Assembly: GCF_018904615.1 (NCBI RefSeq)
Contig: NZ_JADCNH010000004.1
Coordinates: forward strand, 159,661-223,660
From: Verticiella alkaliphila
GTDB taxonomy: Bacteria > Pseudomonadota > Gammaproteobacteria > Burkholderiales > Burkholderiaceae_B
Length of the DNA stretch: 64,000 nt
Reading direction: 5' to 3'
The translations under genes were made by a program, and so were the position numbers. This document shows positions 1-10,346 of this stretch, piece after piece. Numbering within the stretch: the stretch's first letter is position 1; each line of letters begins with the position of its first letter. The notes beneath the pieces are model-generated. The model was given only the letters and a program-made list of their open reading frames with translations, ran no database searches and had not been told where the DNA came from.

Positions 1-1193
1 TCGGCACTGGCGCGACTGAGCAACGCGCGCACGGCGGTCAGACTCTCGTTCAGATCAGGCAGCGCGGGCGCCGGATCGATCTCGCCCAGCTCCTCCACCT
101 GGCGCAGCCATTGGCGCGTGGCGGCCGCTTCCGGATCCGCGTAACGGCGCACAGCATCGGCGGCACTGGCCAGATCCGCGCGCCAGATGTCGGCGTGACG
201 CGACAGCAATGCGATGCGGGCTTCGGTCAGGCGCAAGCGCACGTTGGTGCGCAGCCACGTGCCCTGCTCGGGTGCCAGGAGCAAGGCGTCCGGCGAATCG
301 ATGCGACGCACGTTGACGAGCTCGCGCAGCTCGGCAAGCGTGGCCTCACGGGCGCGGCCAGACCATTCACTCACCGGCGCCCAGGCCCGCTTCCACCACG
401 GCGCGTCGGGCGCGACGGCCTCCGGCGTTTCCGCCACGGGCGCCTCGACCGGTGCGGCAGTGCCTTCCACCGGCGTCACGCCCGTGCCCACGGCGGCGAG
501 CGGGAGCGAATCGACCTGCGTCATGAGGCGCTCGATGCGCGCCGCGATGTCGGAGACGGCGGGTGCCGGCACGGCTTGGAGACGATTCACATCACGGCCG
601 ATCGCCTGCTGGGCGCTGATGAATCCCGGACGTCCGGCGCGAGCCAGACGCGCCTCGGCCAATTGAAGGGCGGCAATGGCACTCGGCACACGGCCCGTCC
701 ACTGCAATTGCTCGGCCGCCATCATCAAGCTCTGTTCGACATCGACGAGCAATGCCTCGTCGTTGCCGCTCACGAGTTCGCGATAGGACTGCGCCAGGGC
801 CTTTTGTTGGTCTTCGGCGCGCTGCACGCGCTGATCCAGCGCACCCAGGCGACCATCCTGCCCGGTGGCGACGGACGCCGCCTGGCGCGACTGCGTGCGG
901 GCCTCTTCCACGGCCGCGCTCATGTCGTTCAAACGCCGCGTGGCTTCACGGCCAAAATTGTCGAGCTGCTGTTGCTGATGCCGCAGTGCAGCGGCCAGCG
1001 CCACGATCACGATGACGGCAACCACCAAGCCGGCACCCAGCCACCGCGACACCGAACGGCGGCGCTCCTCCTGGGTGGAATCCGGCGCTGTCGGGGCCGC
1101 GGGATGCGAGACCGGCTGCGGGCTCGCCAAGGGCGCGCCGGGCGCGCTGTCGCCGGTACGCGCGGCGTGATCGTTGTCGTCTGGGATGCTCAT
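1..1193 (-). CDS. hemX: HemX-like membrane protein, 3' end outside window
   Basis: The reverse strand reads open from an ATG at 1193 to the window edge, about 397 codons without a stop. Near residues 50-70 there is one hydrophobic segment (GLVVAVIVIVALAAAL), then a coiled, Gln/Glu/Arg-rich region with QQQQLDNFGREA. This is the architecture of HemX: a single N-terminal membrane anchor followed by a long helical periplasmic domain. HemX proteins are often annotated as uroporphyrinogen-III C-methyltransferase, but this one has no visible methyltransferase motif. It lies directly downstream of hemC-hemD, with 63 bases between the hemD stop and this start, so it is probably co-transcribed. The family name rests on architecture and position; its biochemical role in haem synthesis is unsettled. 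Confidence 0.8.
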   Translation of the reverse strand, partial: MSIPDDNDHAARTGDSAPGAPLASPQPVSHPAAPTAPDSTQEERRRSVSRWLGAGLVVAVIVIVALAAALRHQQQQLDNFGREATRRLNDMSAAVEEARTQSRQAASVATGQDGRLGALDQRVQRAEDQQKALAQSYRELVSGNDEALLVDVEQSLMMAAEQLQWTGRVPSAIAALQLAEARLARAGRPGFISAQQAIGRDVNRLQAVPAPAVSDIAARIERLMTQVDSLPLAAVGTGVTPVEGTAAPVEAPVAETPEAVAPDAPWWKRAWAPVSEWSGRAREATLAELRELVNVRRIDSPDALLLAPEQGTWLRTNVRLRLTEARIALLSRHADIWRADLASAADAVRRYADPEAAATRQWLRQVEELGEIDPAPALPDLNESLTAVRALLSRASA

Positions 1194-1256
1194 GCGTGGA
1201 ATTCTAGTTGACGATGGTTGCAAACACGGCAGCGTCGGTTGGCATGCTCGTTTGTA

Positions 1257-2081
1257 TCACGATGCATGCGGGGTCTGCCGCCGTCCCCGGACCCGCCGCG
1301 ACGCGTGTCGCGCGCCGCAACTGTCGGCGATCTCGACGAGCGCCTGGGCGATGCGCGCGTGCGGGACCACGATGCGGCTGCCGGCCCACCCCGCAATCGC
1401 AGCCGTCGTGCCCACCTGCTGCAGGATGGACGTGAGCGCCTCGCGACTGGAGACATGCCACACCGGCCGAAGGCCGCTCGCGCGCCAGGCGCGCAGCTGT
1501 CGCATGCGCTGGGCAGGCCAGATCGCCGCGGTGCGCCGATAGGCTGCATGCAGCGTCACCTGCGCACCGGATTCGACCAGGCGATCCGCGAGCCAGCTAC
1601 GGCCGTGGCCCTGGGGCCCCTCGCCGCCGCGCACGATCAGTACCTTGCGCGGCATCTGCGGCAGGGATTGAAGCCGTGCCCACAGGGCTTCCGAATCGAA
1701 GGACGGCGCATCGAGCGGGGGCGCGATGACGTCGATGCGGCCGTTGCTCGCCGCGCGCACCGCCGCCGCGCTGGTCGGCCCCACCACGGCGATCGGCACG
1801 TCACGGGGCCAGGCGGCCTCTGCCGTGCCACGGGCGGCGGCCAACTGCTCGAAGTAGAAGCGCACCGCATTGCCGCTCACGCACATGACGAGATCGAAGG
1901 CGCTCGGCTGCGGCACGTCGATCGCGGGCAAGCCGGTCAGGAGAAGCGCGGGCCAGTCGTAGACCTGCCAGCCCTGGGCGAGCAAGCATTCGGCGAGCTC
2001 TGCGGACTGCCCGGCAGGCCGGGTCAGGATGGCGACGTGACTGCCCGGCGCCTGGGACGCGCCGGCGTCGTCGGCGCTCAC
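1257..2081 (-). CDS. hemD: uroporphyrinogen-III synthase
   Basis: 274 residues, the usual length for HemD. The enzyme closes and isomerises hydroxymethylbilane to uroporphyrinogen III in the cytoplasm. The N-terminus ([19 protein letters not shown]) has the typical RPxGQ start of the first domain. The segment [16 protein letters not shown] and the late segment near [16 protein letters not shown] fit the two-domain fold, although HemD sequences diverge strongly. The start is a GTG at 2081 whose last two bases fall in the hemC stop codon (GTGA overlap), so translation is probably coupled. Identification is reinforced by its place between hemC and hemX. Confidence 0.9.
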   Translation of the reverse strand: MSADDAGASQAPGSHVAILTRPAGQSAELAECLLAQGWQVYDWPALLLTGLPAIDVPQPSAFDLVMCVSGNAVRFYFEQLAAARGTAEAAWPRDVPIAVVGPTSAAAVRAASNGRIDVIAPPLDAPSFDSEALWARLQSLPQMPRKVLIVRGGEGPQGHGRSWLADRLVESGAQVTLHAAYRRTAAIWPAQRMRQLRAWRASGLRPVWHVSSREALTSILQQVGTTAAIAGWAGSRIVVPHARIAQALVEIADSCGARHASRRVRGRRQTPHAS

Positions 2082-3058
2082 CGCGACTGCACCGAGTCGT
2101 CAGCGACGACCTGCGCCACGGTGGCGAGCAGCCGGTCGGCGCCTTCGTCCAGCAGACTCTGCGCGGCAAGACGGCCGAGCCGGTCGGCGTCGGCGGCGGG
2201 GCCGCGTTGCTCGGAACGCATCACAGTCTTGCCATCGGGACGCGCCACCAGCGCACGCAGATAGAGCGATGCGCCATCGGCGTCGTGCTCGGCATAGGCG
2301 GCCAGCGGCACCTGGCACGACCCACCCAACGCGCGCGACACGGCCCGCTCCGCCGTGGCGCAGGCCAGGCTTGCCGCATCGGACAAGGGCGCCAGCCACG
2401 CGTGCAGATCGGCGCGGTCAGCGCGCACCTCGATACCGAGCGCGCCCTGCCCTGCGGCCGGCAAACTGTCTTCCACGGCCAGCAGGGCGCGGATGCGATC
2501 GCCCAGGCCGAGGCGAGTAAGGCCGGCTGCCGCCAGCACGATGGCGTCGTACTCGCCACGGTCGAGCTTGCCAAGACGCGTGTCCAGATTGCCGCGCAGC
2601 GGCAACACCTGCAATTGCGGATAGCGCGCCCGGATCTGGGATTCGCGACGCAGGCTGGAGGTGCCCACGCGCGCGCCCGGGGGCATGTCCGCGAGCGTGG
2701 CGTACTGCGGCGAGACGAACGCGTCCCGCGGATCTTCCCGGGTCATGACCGCCGCGAGGGAGAATTCGGCTTCCAGATCAACCGGCACGTCCTTGAGCGA
2801 ATGCACGGCGAGATCCGCGCGCCCGTCGAGCAACGCCGTCTCCAGCTCCTTGATGAAGAGCCCCTTGCCACCCACCTTGGACAGCGTGCGATCCAGGATG
2901 CGGTCACCCCGTGTCGTCATGCCGAGCAGCTCGACAGTGCAATCCGGGTACAGGGCTTCGAGCCGTGCCTTCACGTGCTCGGCCTGCCAGAGGGCGAGCC
3001 GGCTTTCCCGGGTGGCGATGACAAGACGGCGAGGCGAGGAGGCAGTGGTGTCGGACAT
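2078..3058 (-). CDS. hemC: porphobilinogen deaminase (hydroxymethylbilane synthase)
   Basis: 326 residues. The enzyme condenses four porphobilinogens into hydroxymethylbilane. Visible family motifs are [19 protein letters not shown] at the N-terminus, TTRGDRILD (about 48-56), the catalytic Asp in [11 protein letters not shown] (D90), and the cofactor-attaching cysteine in GGSCQVP (C248) that carries the dipyrromethane. The frame stays open upstream to 3175, but residues before the ATG at 3058 do not resemble HemC, so 3058 is taken as the start. It heads the hemC-hemD-hemX operon. The gene upstream on the chromosome (greA) is divergent. Confidence 0.96.
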   Translation of the reverse strand: MSDTTASSPRRLVIATRESRLALWQAEHVKARLEALYPDCTVELLGMTTRGDRILDRTLSKVGGKGLFIKELETALLDGRADLAVHSLKDVPVDLEAEFSLAAVMTREDPRDAFVSPQYATLADMPPGARVGTSSLRRESQIRARYPQLQVLPLRGNLDTRLGKLDRGEYDAIVLAAAGLTRLGLGDRIRALLAVEDSLPAAGQGALGIEVRADRADLHAWLAPLSDAASLACATAERAVSRALGGSCQVPLAAYAEHDADGASLYLRALVARPDGKTVMRSEQRGPAADADRLGRLAAQSLLDEGADRLLATVAQVVADDSVQSR

Positions 3059-3180
3059 GCGAGGCGCATCAAGTGAAGACAGCCCGAAGTGTGCCACACG
3101 CAAGCCGCCAGGCCCCTCGGCAGGCCGCCTCGCGTCTTGCAACTTGGGGCGACTTCCCCCACAATGCGCGGACACCCGCG

Positions 3181-3213
3181 GCCCCGACTCATTGAGTCGG
3201 GGCTTGTTTTTGC
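3181..3213 (+). terminator. intrinsic terminator-like hairpin between hemC and greA
   Basis: A perfect 10-bp stem (GCCCCGACTC / GAGTCGGGGC, loop ATT) is followed by a T-rich run (TTGTTTTTGCTTTT), so it is oriented for plus-strand transcription. No plus-strand gene lies upstream of it in this window, because hemC runs the other way. It therefore either acts as a leader attenuator for greA or is left over from a gene that once preceded greA. Confidence 0.75.
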
Positions 3214-3252
3214 TTTTGTCGTTTTGACGTTGAATTCTCAGGAAGACACCCT

Positions 3253-3728
3253 ATGGCTGCCATCCCGTTGACGGTGCGCGGCGCGCGCGCTTGAAGGAAG
3301 AACTGCATCGCTTGAAGACGATCGAACGCCCGGCGGTCATCAATGCGATTGCCGAAGCCCGGGCTCAAGGCGACCTTTCCGAGAATGCCGAGTACGACGC
3401 TGCCAAAGAGCGTCAGGGTTTCATTGAGGGCCGGATCAGCGATCTGGAGGCCAAGCTGTCGAACGCCACGATCATCGATCCCACGCAACTCGAGGCCGAT
3501 GGCCGCGTGGTATTCGGTACCACGGTGGATCTGGAGGATCTGGAGACGGGCGACACGGTCACCTATCAGGTGGTGGGCGATACCGAAGCCGATATCCGTA
3601 TGAATCAGATTTCGGTGTCGAGCCCGATCGCACGTGCGCTCATCGGCAAGTCCGCTGGCGACGTGGCCGAGGTGCAAGCGCCCTCGGGCATCCGCGAATA
3701 CGCGGTTCTGGAAGTGCGCTACGTGTAA
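3253..3728 (+). CDS. greA: transcription elongation factor GreA, N-terminus frameshifted as sequenced
   Basis: GreA binds the RNA polymerase secondary channel and stimulates cleavage of backtracked RNA. From [20 protein letters not shown] onward the protein is a normal GreA, including the acidic tip motif [16 protein letters not shown] and the C-terminal domain ending in YAVLEVRYV. The expected N-terminus ([11 protein letters not shown]) is encoded from an ATG at 3253 with a good AGGA site about ten bases upstream. That frame, however, hits TGA at 3292. One base appears missing in the CG run at 3280-3291 (GGCGCGCGCGCTTG). The only in-frame start downstream is a TTG at 3291 without a ribosome site, which would give a 145-residue protein instead of about 158. 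A sequencing error or a real lesion are both possible. Confidence 0.9.
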
Positions 3729-3802
3729 TGCCGTGTGTCGGCGACTGGCGCCGGCACGTCACGCACGCCCCGCGAGCCGCTGGCTCCGGGGCGTGTGATG
3801 CG

Positions 3803-4420
3803 TCAGGGCTTGCTGCGCTTGCGGGCAGCCGCCAGCGGACGCCCGGCACCACCGGCAGGACGCCCACGGGCGCCGGCGCGCAGCGACAAGGCGCTGCCGG
3901 CACGAGCCGGGCGCGCAGGCGAGGCCTTGCGGGCAGCAGCAGCCCCAAGGTAGCGTTCGCGAGGCGACAGCGACGTATCGTCGCGCACGGGCTTTTCCGT
4001 CTTGCGGCGTGCAGGCGCCGGCTTGCCTTCGGCGGCGAGCTTCTTGGGCACGTGCGGCTCGTCCGACTTGCGCGGCTGCACGCCGAGCGAGGCAGCCGGT
4101 GCAGGCATCCGGCCATCGAGGAGCTTGCGAGCCTGGGGATCGCTTTCCGTCGGGCGAAAGAGAATGAGGATCTTGCCCAGATGGTGGACGGCAGCGCAGC
4201 CGAGGCGCTCGCAGATGTCGTCGAGCATGGCCTGACGCTCGCTGCGCTCGTCGCCGCCAGCACGGACCTTGATCAGGCCATGGGCGGTGAGCGCGCGGTC
4301 GATTTCCTTCACGACGGCGTCGGACAAGCCCTTGTCGCCGATCTGGACGACGGGCCGCAGGGGGTGGGCAGCAGCGCGCAGTGCGCTGCGCATCTTGGAC
4401 TCTAGTTCAATGGTGGGCAT
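3803..4420 (-). CDS. yhbY: YhbY-family CRM-domain RNA-binding protein with long basic tail
   Basis: 205 residues. The first ~95 form a CRM (YhbY) domain: the LRAAAHPLRPVVQIGDKGLSD segment corresponds to the usual pre-loop, and IKVRAGGDERSERQAM contains the GxxR-type RNA-contact loop. YhbY associates with pre-50S ribosomal particles in E. coli, where it is about 97 residues. The remaining ~110 residues here are Ala/Arg/Lys/Pro-rich and look disordered, a plausible extra RNA-binding tail. It is divergent from rlmE (another 50S factor) across about 50 bases, a conserved proteobacterial pairing. The tail-less frame on the opposite strand is a shadow. Confidence 0.92.
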   Translation of the reverse strand: MPTIELESKMRSALRAAAHPLRPVVQIGDKGLSDAVVKEIDRALTAHGLIKVRAGGDERSERQAMLDDICERLGCAAVHHLGKILILFRPTESDPQARKLLDGRMPAPAASLGVQPRKSDEPHVPKKLAAEGKPAPARRKTEKPVRDDTSLSPRERYLGAAAARKASPARPARAGSALSLRAGARGRPAGGAGRPLAAARKRSKP

Positions 4421-4473
4421 GATGGACCGAATTGTACCGGCACGAGCGGCCGGCTGAAACGAACGAATGCAAC

Positions 4474-5145
4474 GTGGCTAAGAACCGATTCTCCAAAGAC
4501 TGGCTGCGCCAGCACATGAACGACCCTTACGTGAAGCTCGCGCAGGCGCGCGGCTATCGCGCGCGGGCGGCTTTCAAGCTCACCGAGATCCTCGACACCG
4601 AGAAGCTCCTGAAGCCGGGCGACGTTGTCGTGGATCTCGGCTCTGCACCGGGCAGCTGGTCGCAGGTGGTGCGCGAGCGTCTGGTGGGCCCGGGTGGCGT
4701 GATGCGCGGGCGCGCCATCGCGCTGGATCTTCTCCCCATGGAGCCTGTCGCGGGCGTGGAGTTCATCCAGGGCGACTTTCGCGAGGACAGCGTCCTGCAC
4801 ACGCTTGAAAATCTGCTGCAGGGCGCGCCGGTGGACCTTGTGCTTTCGGACATGGCCCCCAACTTGTCGGGCGTGGGGGTGGCAGATGCCGCCCGCATCC
4901 AGCACGTGTGCGAGATCGCTCTGGATTTCGCGCGCGCGCACCTGACGCCGGATGGCGCCCTGATCGTCAAGGCGTTCCACGGCAGCGGGTTCTCGCAGAT
5001 CGTCCAGGACATGAAACAAAACTTCACGCGCGTGGTTGAGCGCAAGCCCAAGGCTTCCCGGGACAAGTCCGCGGAAACTTTCATCGTGGCGCGCCGTCTG
5101 AAACCAAACGTGCGCGAGCACGCTCGCCTCGAGCAACAAGGGTAA
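4474..5145 (+). CDS. rlmE: 23S rRNA (uridine-2'-O-)-methyltransferase RlmE
   Basis: 223 residues with GTG start. RlmE (FtsJ/RrmJ) methylates U2552 of 23S rRNA in the A-loop using S-adenosylmethionine. Visible features are the [19 protein letters not shown]-terminus, the catalytic Lys in YRARAAFKL, the SAM motif [14 protein letters not shown], the catalytic Asp in [12 protein letters not shown] and Lys in LIVKAFHG. The frame is open from 4432, but family similarity begins at the GTG at 4474. It is followed after 120 bases by ftsH, the classic rlmE-ftsH order. That spacer contains a GGGTGC/GCACCC hairpin and no other gene. Confidence 0.95.
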   Translation: MAKNRFSKDWLRQHMNDPYVKLAQARGYRARAAFKLTEILDTEKLLKPGDVVVDLGSAPGSWSQVVRERLVGPGGVMRGRAIALDLLPMEPVAGVEFIQGDFREDSVLHTLENLLQGAPVDLVLSDMAPNLSGVGVADAARIQHVCEIALDFARAHLTPDGALIVKAFHGSGFSQIVQDMKQNFTRVVERKPKASRDKSAETFIVARRLKPNVREHARLEQQG

Positions 5146-5265
5146 AATCAGGCGACTATCGCAATCGGACCGGGTGCCGGTCAAGCACCCAGCCCCTTCA
5201 GCAGTACCATCGGCCGGACGGCGGTCCCGGGAAAGCCCGTCGCGTCGGCAAGCAGGAGATCGAGC

Positions 5266-7161
<1,896 letters not shown>

Positions 7162-7182
7162 CGTTTTCGTCCGGTCGTGACG

Positions 7183-7215
7183 AAGCCGGGATCTCTGATC
7201 CCGGCTTTGTTTTTT
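7183..7215 (+). terminator. intrinsic terminator after ftsH
   Basis: Perfect 10-bp stem AAGCCGGGAT / ATCCCGGCTT with loop CTCTG, followed by TGTTTTTT. It sits 21 bases after the ftsH stop and just upstream of folP, so folP-glmM probably has its own promoter or relies on read-through. Confidence 0.9.
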
Positions 7216-7238
7216 CAGCTTCCCCGTTATCTCCCGTC

Positions 7239-8075
7239 ATGCTGCTCTGCGGTCGCTTCACCCTCCCCGTTCATGCGCCCCTGGTGATGGGCATCATCAA
7301 TGCCACCCCGGACTCCTTCTCGGATGGCGGGCGCTTCTTCGCGCCGCAAGCCGCCATCGCCCATGGCCGGGCGCTCGTGGCCCAGGGCGCCCACATTCTG
7401 GACATCGGTGGCGAGTCCACGCGCCCCGGTGCCGACACGGTGCCGGATGACGAGGAGATCGCGCGCGTGGTTCCCGTCATTCGCGGACTTCAGGACGCCG
7501 GCGTGCCGCTATCGGTGGACACCCGCAAGCCTGTCGTCATGCGCGCCGCCCTCGCGGCCGGCGCCGACATGCTCAACGACGTCAACGGCTTTCGCGACCC
7601 GCAAGCCCAGGCCGCGGCGGCCGCACACCCCCACTGCGCGCTCGTCGTCATGCACATGCATGGCGAGCCCGGCACCATGCAGGTCGCGCCGCCCGATTAC
7701 GCCGATGTGGTCGCCGAGGTGCGCGACTGGCTGGCACAGCGCTGCAACGCGCTGCGCGCCGCCGGCGTGGCCCCGGAAAGACTTGTGCTCGACCCTGGCC
7801 TGGGTTTTGGCAAGACCGTGGCCCAGAATTACCGGCTGCTTGCCCGGCTCGATGCCCTGGCTGCCCTGGGCTACCCGGTGCTTGCCGGCCTTTCCCGCAA
7901 ATCCATGATCGGCGCCGTCACCGGCCGATCCGTCGACGAACGCCTGGCCGGCAGCCTCGCAGGCGCGCTGGCTGCCGTCGTCCACGGCGCCACGCTGCTG
8001 CGCGTGCACGACGTGGCCGCCACCGTCGACGCCCTCGCCGTCTGGCGCGAGGTTTCCGCATCCCAAGAAGGTTGA
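7239..8075 (+). CDS. folP: dihydropteroate synthase
   Basis: 278 residues. The enzyme condenses p-aminobenzoate with hydroxymethyldihydropterin pyrophosphate in folate synthesis and is the sulfonamide target. Both signature regions are present: [14 protein letters not shown] (about 18-31) and [31 protein letters not shown] and [12 protein letters not shown] follow in the expected order. The frame is open far upstream into ftsH, but homology begins at the ATG at 7239, after the terminator. The glmM start lies 4 bases beyond the stop, so folP and glmM form one operon, the usual arrangement. Confidence 0.96.
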   Translation: MLLCGRFTLPVHAPLVMGIINATPDSFSDGGRFFAPQAAIAHGRALVAQGAHILDIGGESTRPGADTVPDDEEIARVVPVIRGLQDAGVPLSVDTRKPVVMRAALAAGADMLNDVNGFRDPQAQAAAAAHPHCALVVMHMHGEPGTMQVAPPDYADVVAEVRDWLAQRCNALRAAGVAPERLVLDPGLGFGKTVAQNYRLLARLDALAALGYPVLAGLSRKSMIGAVTGRSVDERLAGSLAGALAAVVHGATLLRVHDVAATVDALAVWREVSASQEG

Positions 8076-8079
8076 TCCT

Positions 8080-9417
8080 ATGACAACACGCAAGTATTTC
8101 GGCACGGACGGCGTCCGCGGCCACGTCGGTGGCCCCGTCATCAATGCCGAGTTCGCCCTGCGCCTGGGCTATGCCGCCGGCCGGGTGCTGGCTCAGCAGC
8201 CCGCCCTGCATGGGCGTCCGATGGTGCTCATCGGCAAGGACACACGCATCTCCGGCTACATGCTGGAATCGGCCCTCGAAGCCGGCCTGGCGGCCGCAGG
8301 GGTGGATTCGTTGCTCGCGGGCCCGATGCCCACGCCCGCGATTGCCTATCTCACGCGCGCGCTTCGGCTCTCCGCCGGCATCGTGATCAGCGCCTCGCAC
8401 AACCCGTACGAAGACAACGGCATCAAGTTCTTCTCCGAGCGCGGCATGAAGCTGCCCGACGAGATCGAGGCGCGGATCGAAGCCGTGCTCGACGAACCGC
8501 TGGGCTGCGAGCCCTCCGCCCGTCTGGGCCGCGCGCGCCGCTTCACGGATGCCGCCGGCCGCTACATCGAGTTCTGCAAGAGCAGCTTTCCAAACGCCCT
8601 GGATCTGAATGGCCTGCGCGTGGTGGTGGATGCTGCGCACGGCGCGGCGTACCACATCGCGCCGGACGTGTTCCGCGAGCTGGGCGCCACGGTGATCGCC
8701 GTGGGCTGCCAGCCCAATGGCATGAACATCAACGACGGCGTGGGCGCCACGCACCCCGAAGCCATCGCGGCGGCCGTGCGCGAGCACAAGGCGGATCTGG
8801 GCATCTCGCTGGATGGCGACGCGGACCGCCTGGTCATGGCCGATGCCAGCGGACGCACCTACAACGGCGATGAACTGCTCTACGCCATCGTGCGCGAGCG
8901 TCAGACCCAAGGCCCGGTGGCTGGCGTCGTCGGCACGCTCATGACGAACTTCGCCTTCGAGCGCCGCATGGGCGAGCTCGGCATCCCCTTCACGCGCGCC
9001 GCCGTGGGCGATCGCTACGTGCTCGAAGCCATGCTCGAACGGGGCTGGCTGCTGGGCGGCGAAGGCTCCGGCCACCTCATCTGCCTGGACAACCACACCA
9101 CGGGCGACGGCATCATCGCGGCCCTGCAGGTGCTGGCGGCCATGCGCCGTGCGGGCAAGTCGCTGCAGGACCTTCTGGCCGATCTCACGCTCTACCCGCA
9201 AAAGCTGGTGAACGTGCCGCTGGATCCCGAGATCGACTGGCGCACGCACGCCGGCCTGCAGGCGGCGCTCTCCGAGGTGCAGGACGAGCTCGGCAACCGC
9301 GGCCGTGCCCTGATCCGGGCCTCCGGCACGGAGCCCAAGCTGCGACTGATGGTGGAAGCCGATGACGAGGCGCTCGCCGAGCGCTGCGTGAATCGGCTGG
9401 TGGAGAGCCTGGCGTAA
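8080..9417 (+). CDS. glmM: phosphoglucosamine mutase
   Basis: 445 residues. GlmM interconverts glucosamine-6-phosphate and glucosamine-1-phosphate for UDP-GlcNAc, peptidoglycan and LPS synthesis. Motifs: [11 protein letters not shown] at the N-terminus, the phosphoserine loop [13 protein letters not shown] (active serine S106), the metal loop SLDGDADR, the sugar-binding GGEGSGHLI and the phosphate-binding [14 protein letters not shown] near the C-terminus. An AAGAAGG ribosome site precedes the ATG, overlapping the end of folP. All catalytic motifs are intact. Confidence 0.97.
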   Translation: MTTRKYFGTDGVRGHVGGPVINAEFALRLGYAAGRVLAQQPALHGRPMVLIGKDTRISGYMLESALEAGLAAAGVDSLLAGPMPTPAIAYLTRALRLSAGIVISASHNPYEDNGIKFFSERGMKLPDEIEARIEAVLDEPLGCEPSARLGRARRFTDAAGRYIEFCKSSFPNALDLNGLRVVVDAAHGAAYHIAPDVFRELGATVIAVGCQPNGMNINDGVGATHPEAIAAAVREHKADLGISLDGDADRLVMADASGRTYNGDELLYAIVRERQTQGPVAGVVGTLMTNFAFERRMGELGIPFTRAAVGDRYVLEAMLERGWLLGGEGSGHLICLDNHTTGDGIIAALQVLAAMRRAGKSLQDLLADLTLYPQKLVNVPLDPEIDWRTHAGLQAALSEVQDELGNRGRALIRASGTEPKLRLMVEADDEALAERCVNRLVESLA

Positions 9418-9536
9418 GCGGCCACGTGAAGGGGCTTGGCGGCAGCCTTGCGGCACCAGGCGCCGCACGCCCAGCTTGACGCCCGCGCGCGCGTAGCGTC
9501 ACGGCAAGCGTCAACAGGACACAGGTAGACGCGGCT

Positions 9537-10100
9537 TCATCGCAGCGCCGCCATCAGCGCAGCCACCGCCAGGCCCAGGAAGATCACAGCCGCCACCACG
9601 CGCACCGTCTTCACGGGGAGCCTGCCGGACAACCGATCCCCCAGGATCACGGCCGGCACGTTGGCGAGCATCATCCCCAACGTGCTGCCCACCACCACCG
9701 CGCCGAACGCCTGATACTGGGCCACCATGGCCACCGTCGCGAACTGGGTCTTGTCCCCCATTTCCGCAAGAAAGAACGCCACCACCGTGGCGCCGAACAC
9801 GCCTAGGCGGCCCGCCTTCACCTCAGTGTCATCGAGCTTGTCGGGCACCAGCACCCAGCCCGCCATCAAGAGAAAGGTGGCCGCCAGCACCCAGGCCAGC
9901 ACAGTGGGATCGAAGCGCGTGGTGAGCCACTCGGCGAGCACGCCGGCAAACCCGTGATTGACGATCGTGGCGATGAAAATACCGGCGATGATGGGCCACG
10001 GCTTGCGATAGCGCGCCGACAGCATGAATGCGAGCAACTGGGTCTTGTCGCCGATTTCCGCCAGCGCGACGACGCCGGTGGAGACGAGCAGGGCTTCCAA
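9537..10100 (-). CDS. GDT1/TMEM165 (UPF0016) family manganese exporter
   Basis: 187 residues, six hydrophobic segments arranged as two homologous halves, each with the family motif: VALAEIGDKTQLLAF in the first half and FFLAEMGDKTQFATV in the second. Members export Mn2+ (or Ca2+/H+ exchange in eukaryotes). The start is taken as TTG at 10100, with GGAGA eight bases upstream. The longer open frame up to 10229 would run through the riboswitch aptamer and is rejected. The preceding yybP-ykoY RNA supports a role in Mn2+ efflux, with the gene switched on by excess manganese. It is convergent with glmM; the 119 bases between them show no clear terminator. Confidence 0.92.
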   Translation of the reverse strand: MEALLVSTGVVALAEIGDKTQLLAFMLSARYRKPWPIIAGIFIATIVNHGFAGVLAEWLTTRFDPTVLAWVLAATFLLMAGWVLVPDKLDDTEVKAGRLGVFGATVVAFFLAEMGDKTQFATVAMVAQYQAFGAVVVGSTLGMMLANVPAVILGDRLSGRLPVKTVRVVAAVIFLGLAVAALMAALR

Positions 10101-10139
10101 CGTGGGAATCTCCAGGCCGGGCAGACAACATTGACCGCA

Positions 10140-10294
10140 AGCACCCCCCGGCCGGTGGGCGTTGCGGTCAAAGGTCTTGCATTCCGGTACCCGGCCGATA
10201 GGCTCGGATGCTGCGGACGCCGGCACCATGCCCTGGCGGGCAAGTATGTTGGCACGGGCTCGTCCCGGGGCGGGACGCAGCTACTCCCCAATGA
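10140..10294 (-). ncRNA. yybP-ykoY manganese riboswitch
   Basis: Read on the minus strand, the leader of the GDT1-family gene contains the two conserved blocks of this aptamer: GGGGAGUAGC at the 5' side (10280-10289) and GCAAGACCUUUGACC at the 3' side (10167-10180). Between them lie GC-rich paired segments. Immediately downstream an alternative hairpin can form (GACCGCAA ... UUGCGGUC, about 10128-10171), overlapping the last aptamer strand, as expected for a Mn2+-controlled switch. Boundaries are approximate. The class is known to sense Mn2+ and to control exporters of exactly this family. Confidence 0.9.
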
Positions 10295-10302
10295 CGGGCG
10301 CG

Positions 10303-10308
10303 AGTATA
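10303..10308 (-). promoter_or_regulatory. extended -10 promoter element for the riboswitch-exporter transcript
   Basis: On the minus strand the sequence TGCTATACT gives a TATACT -10 box with an upstream TG (extended -10). It lies about 14 bases before the first conserved aptamer block. No good -35 hexamer is visible, which is common for extended -10 promoters. Confidence 0.6.
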
Positions 10309-10346
10309 GCAGGCTTGTAGCCAGGGCCTCGCTCGCGCAGGCGCGG

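Noticed and set aside
111..1211. 366-codon open frame on the plus strand over hemX
   Set aside because: Low-complexity His/Arg/Gly-rich product in antisense to the HemX-like frame, with no family resemblance; a GC-rich shadow.
10101..10229. N-terminal extension of the GDT1-type protein
   Set aside because: It translates the riboswitch aptamer; homology and ribosome site begin at the TTG at 10100.
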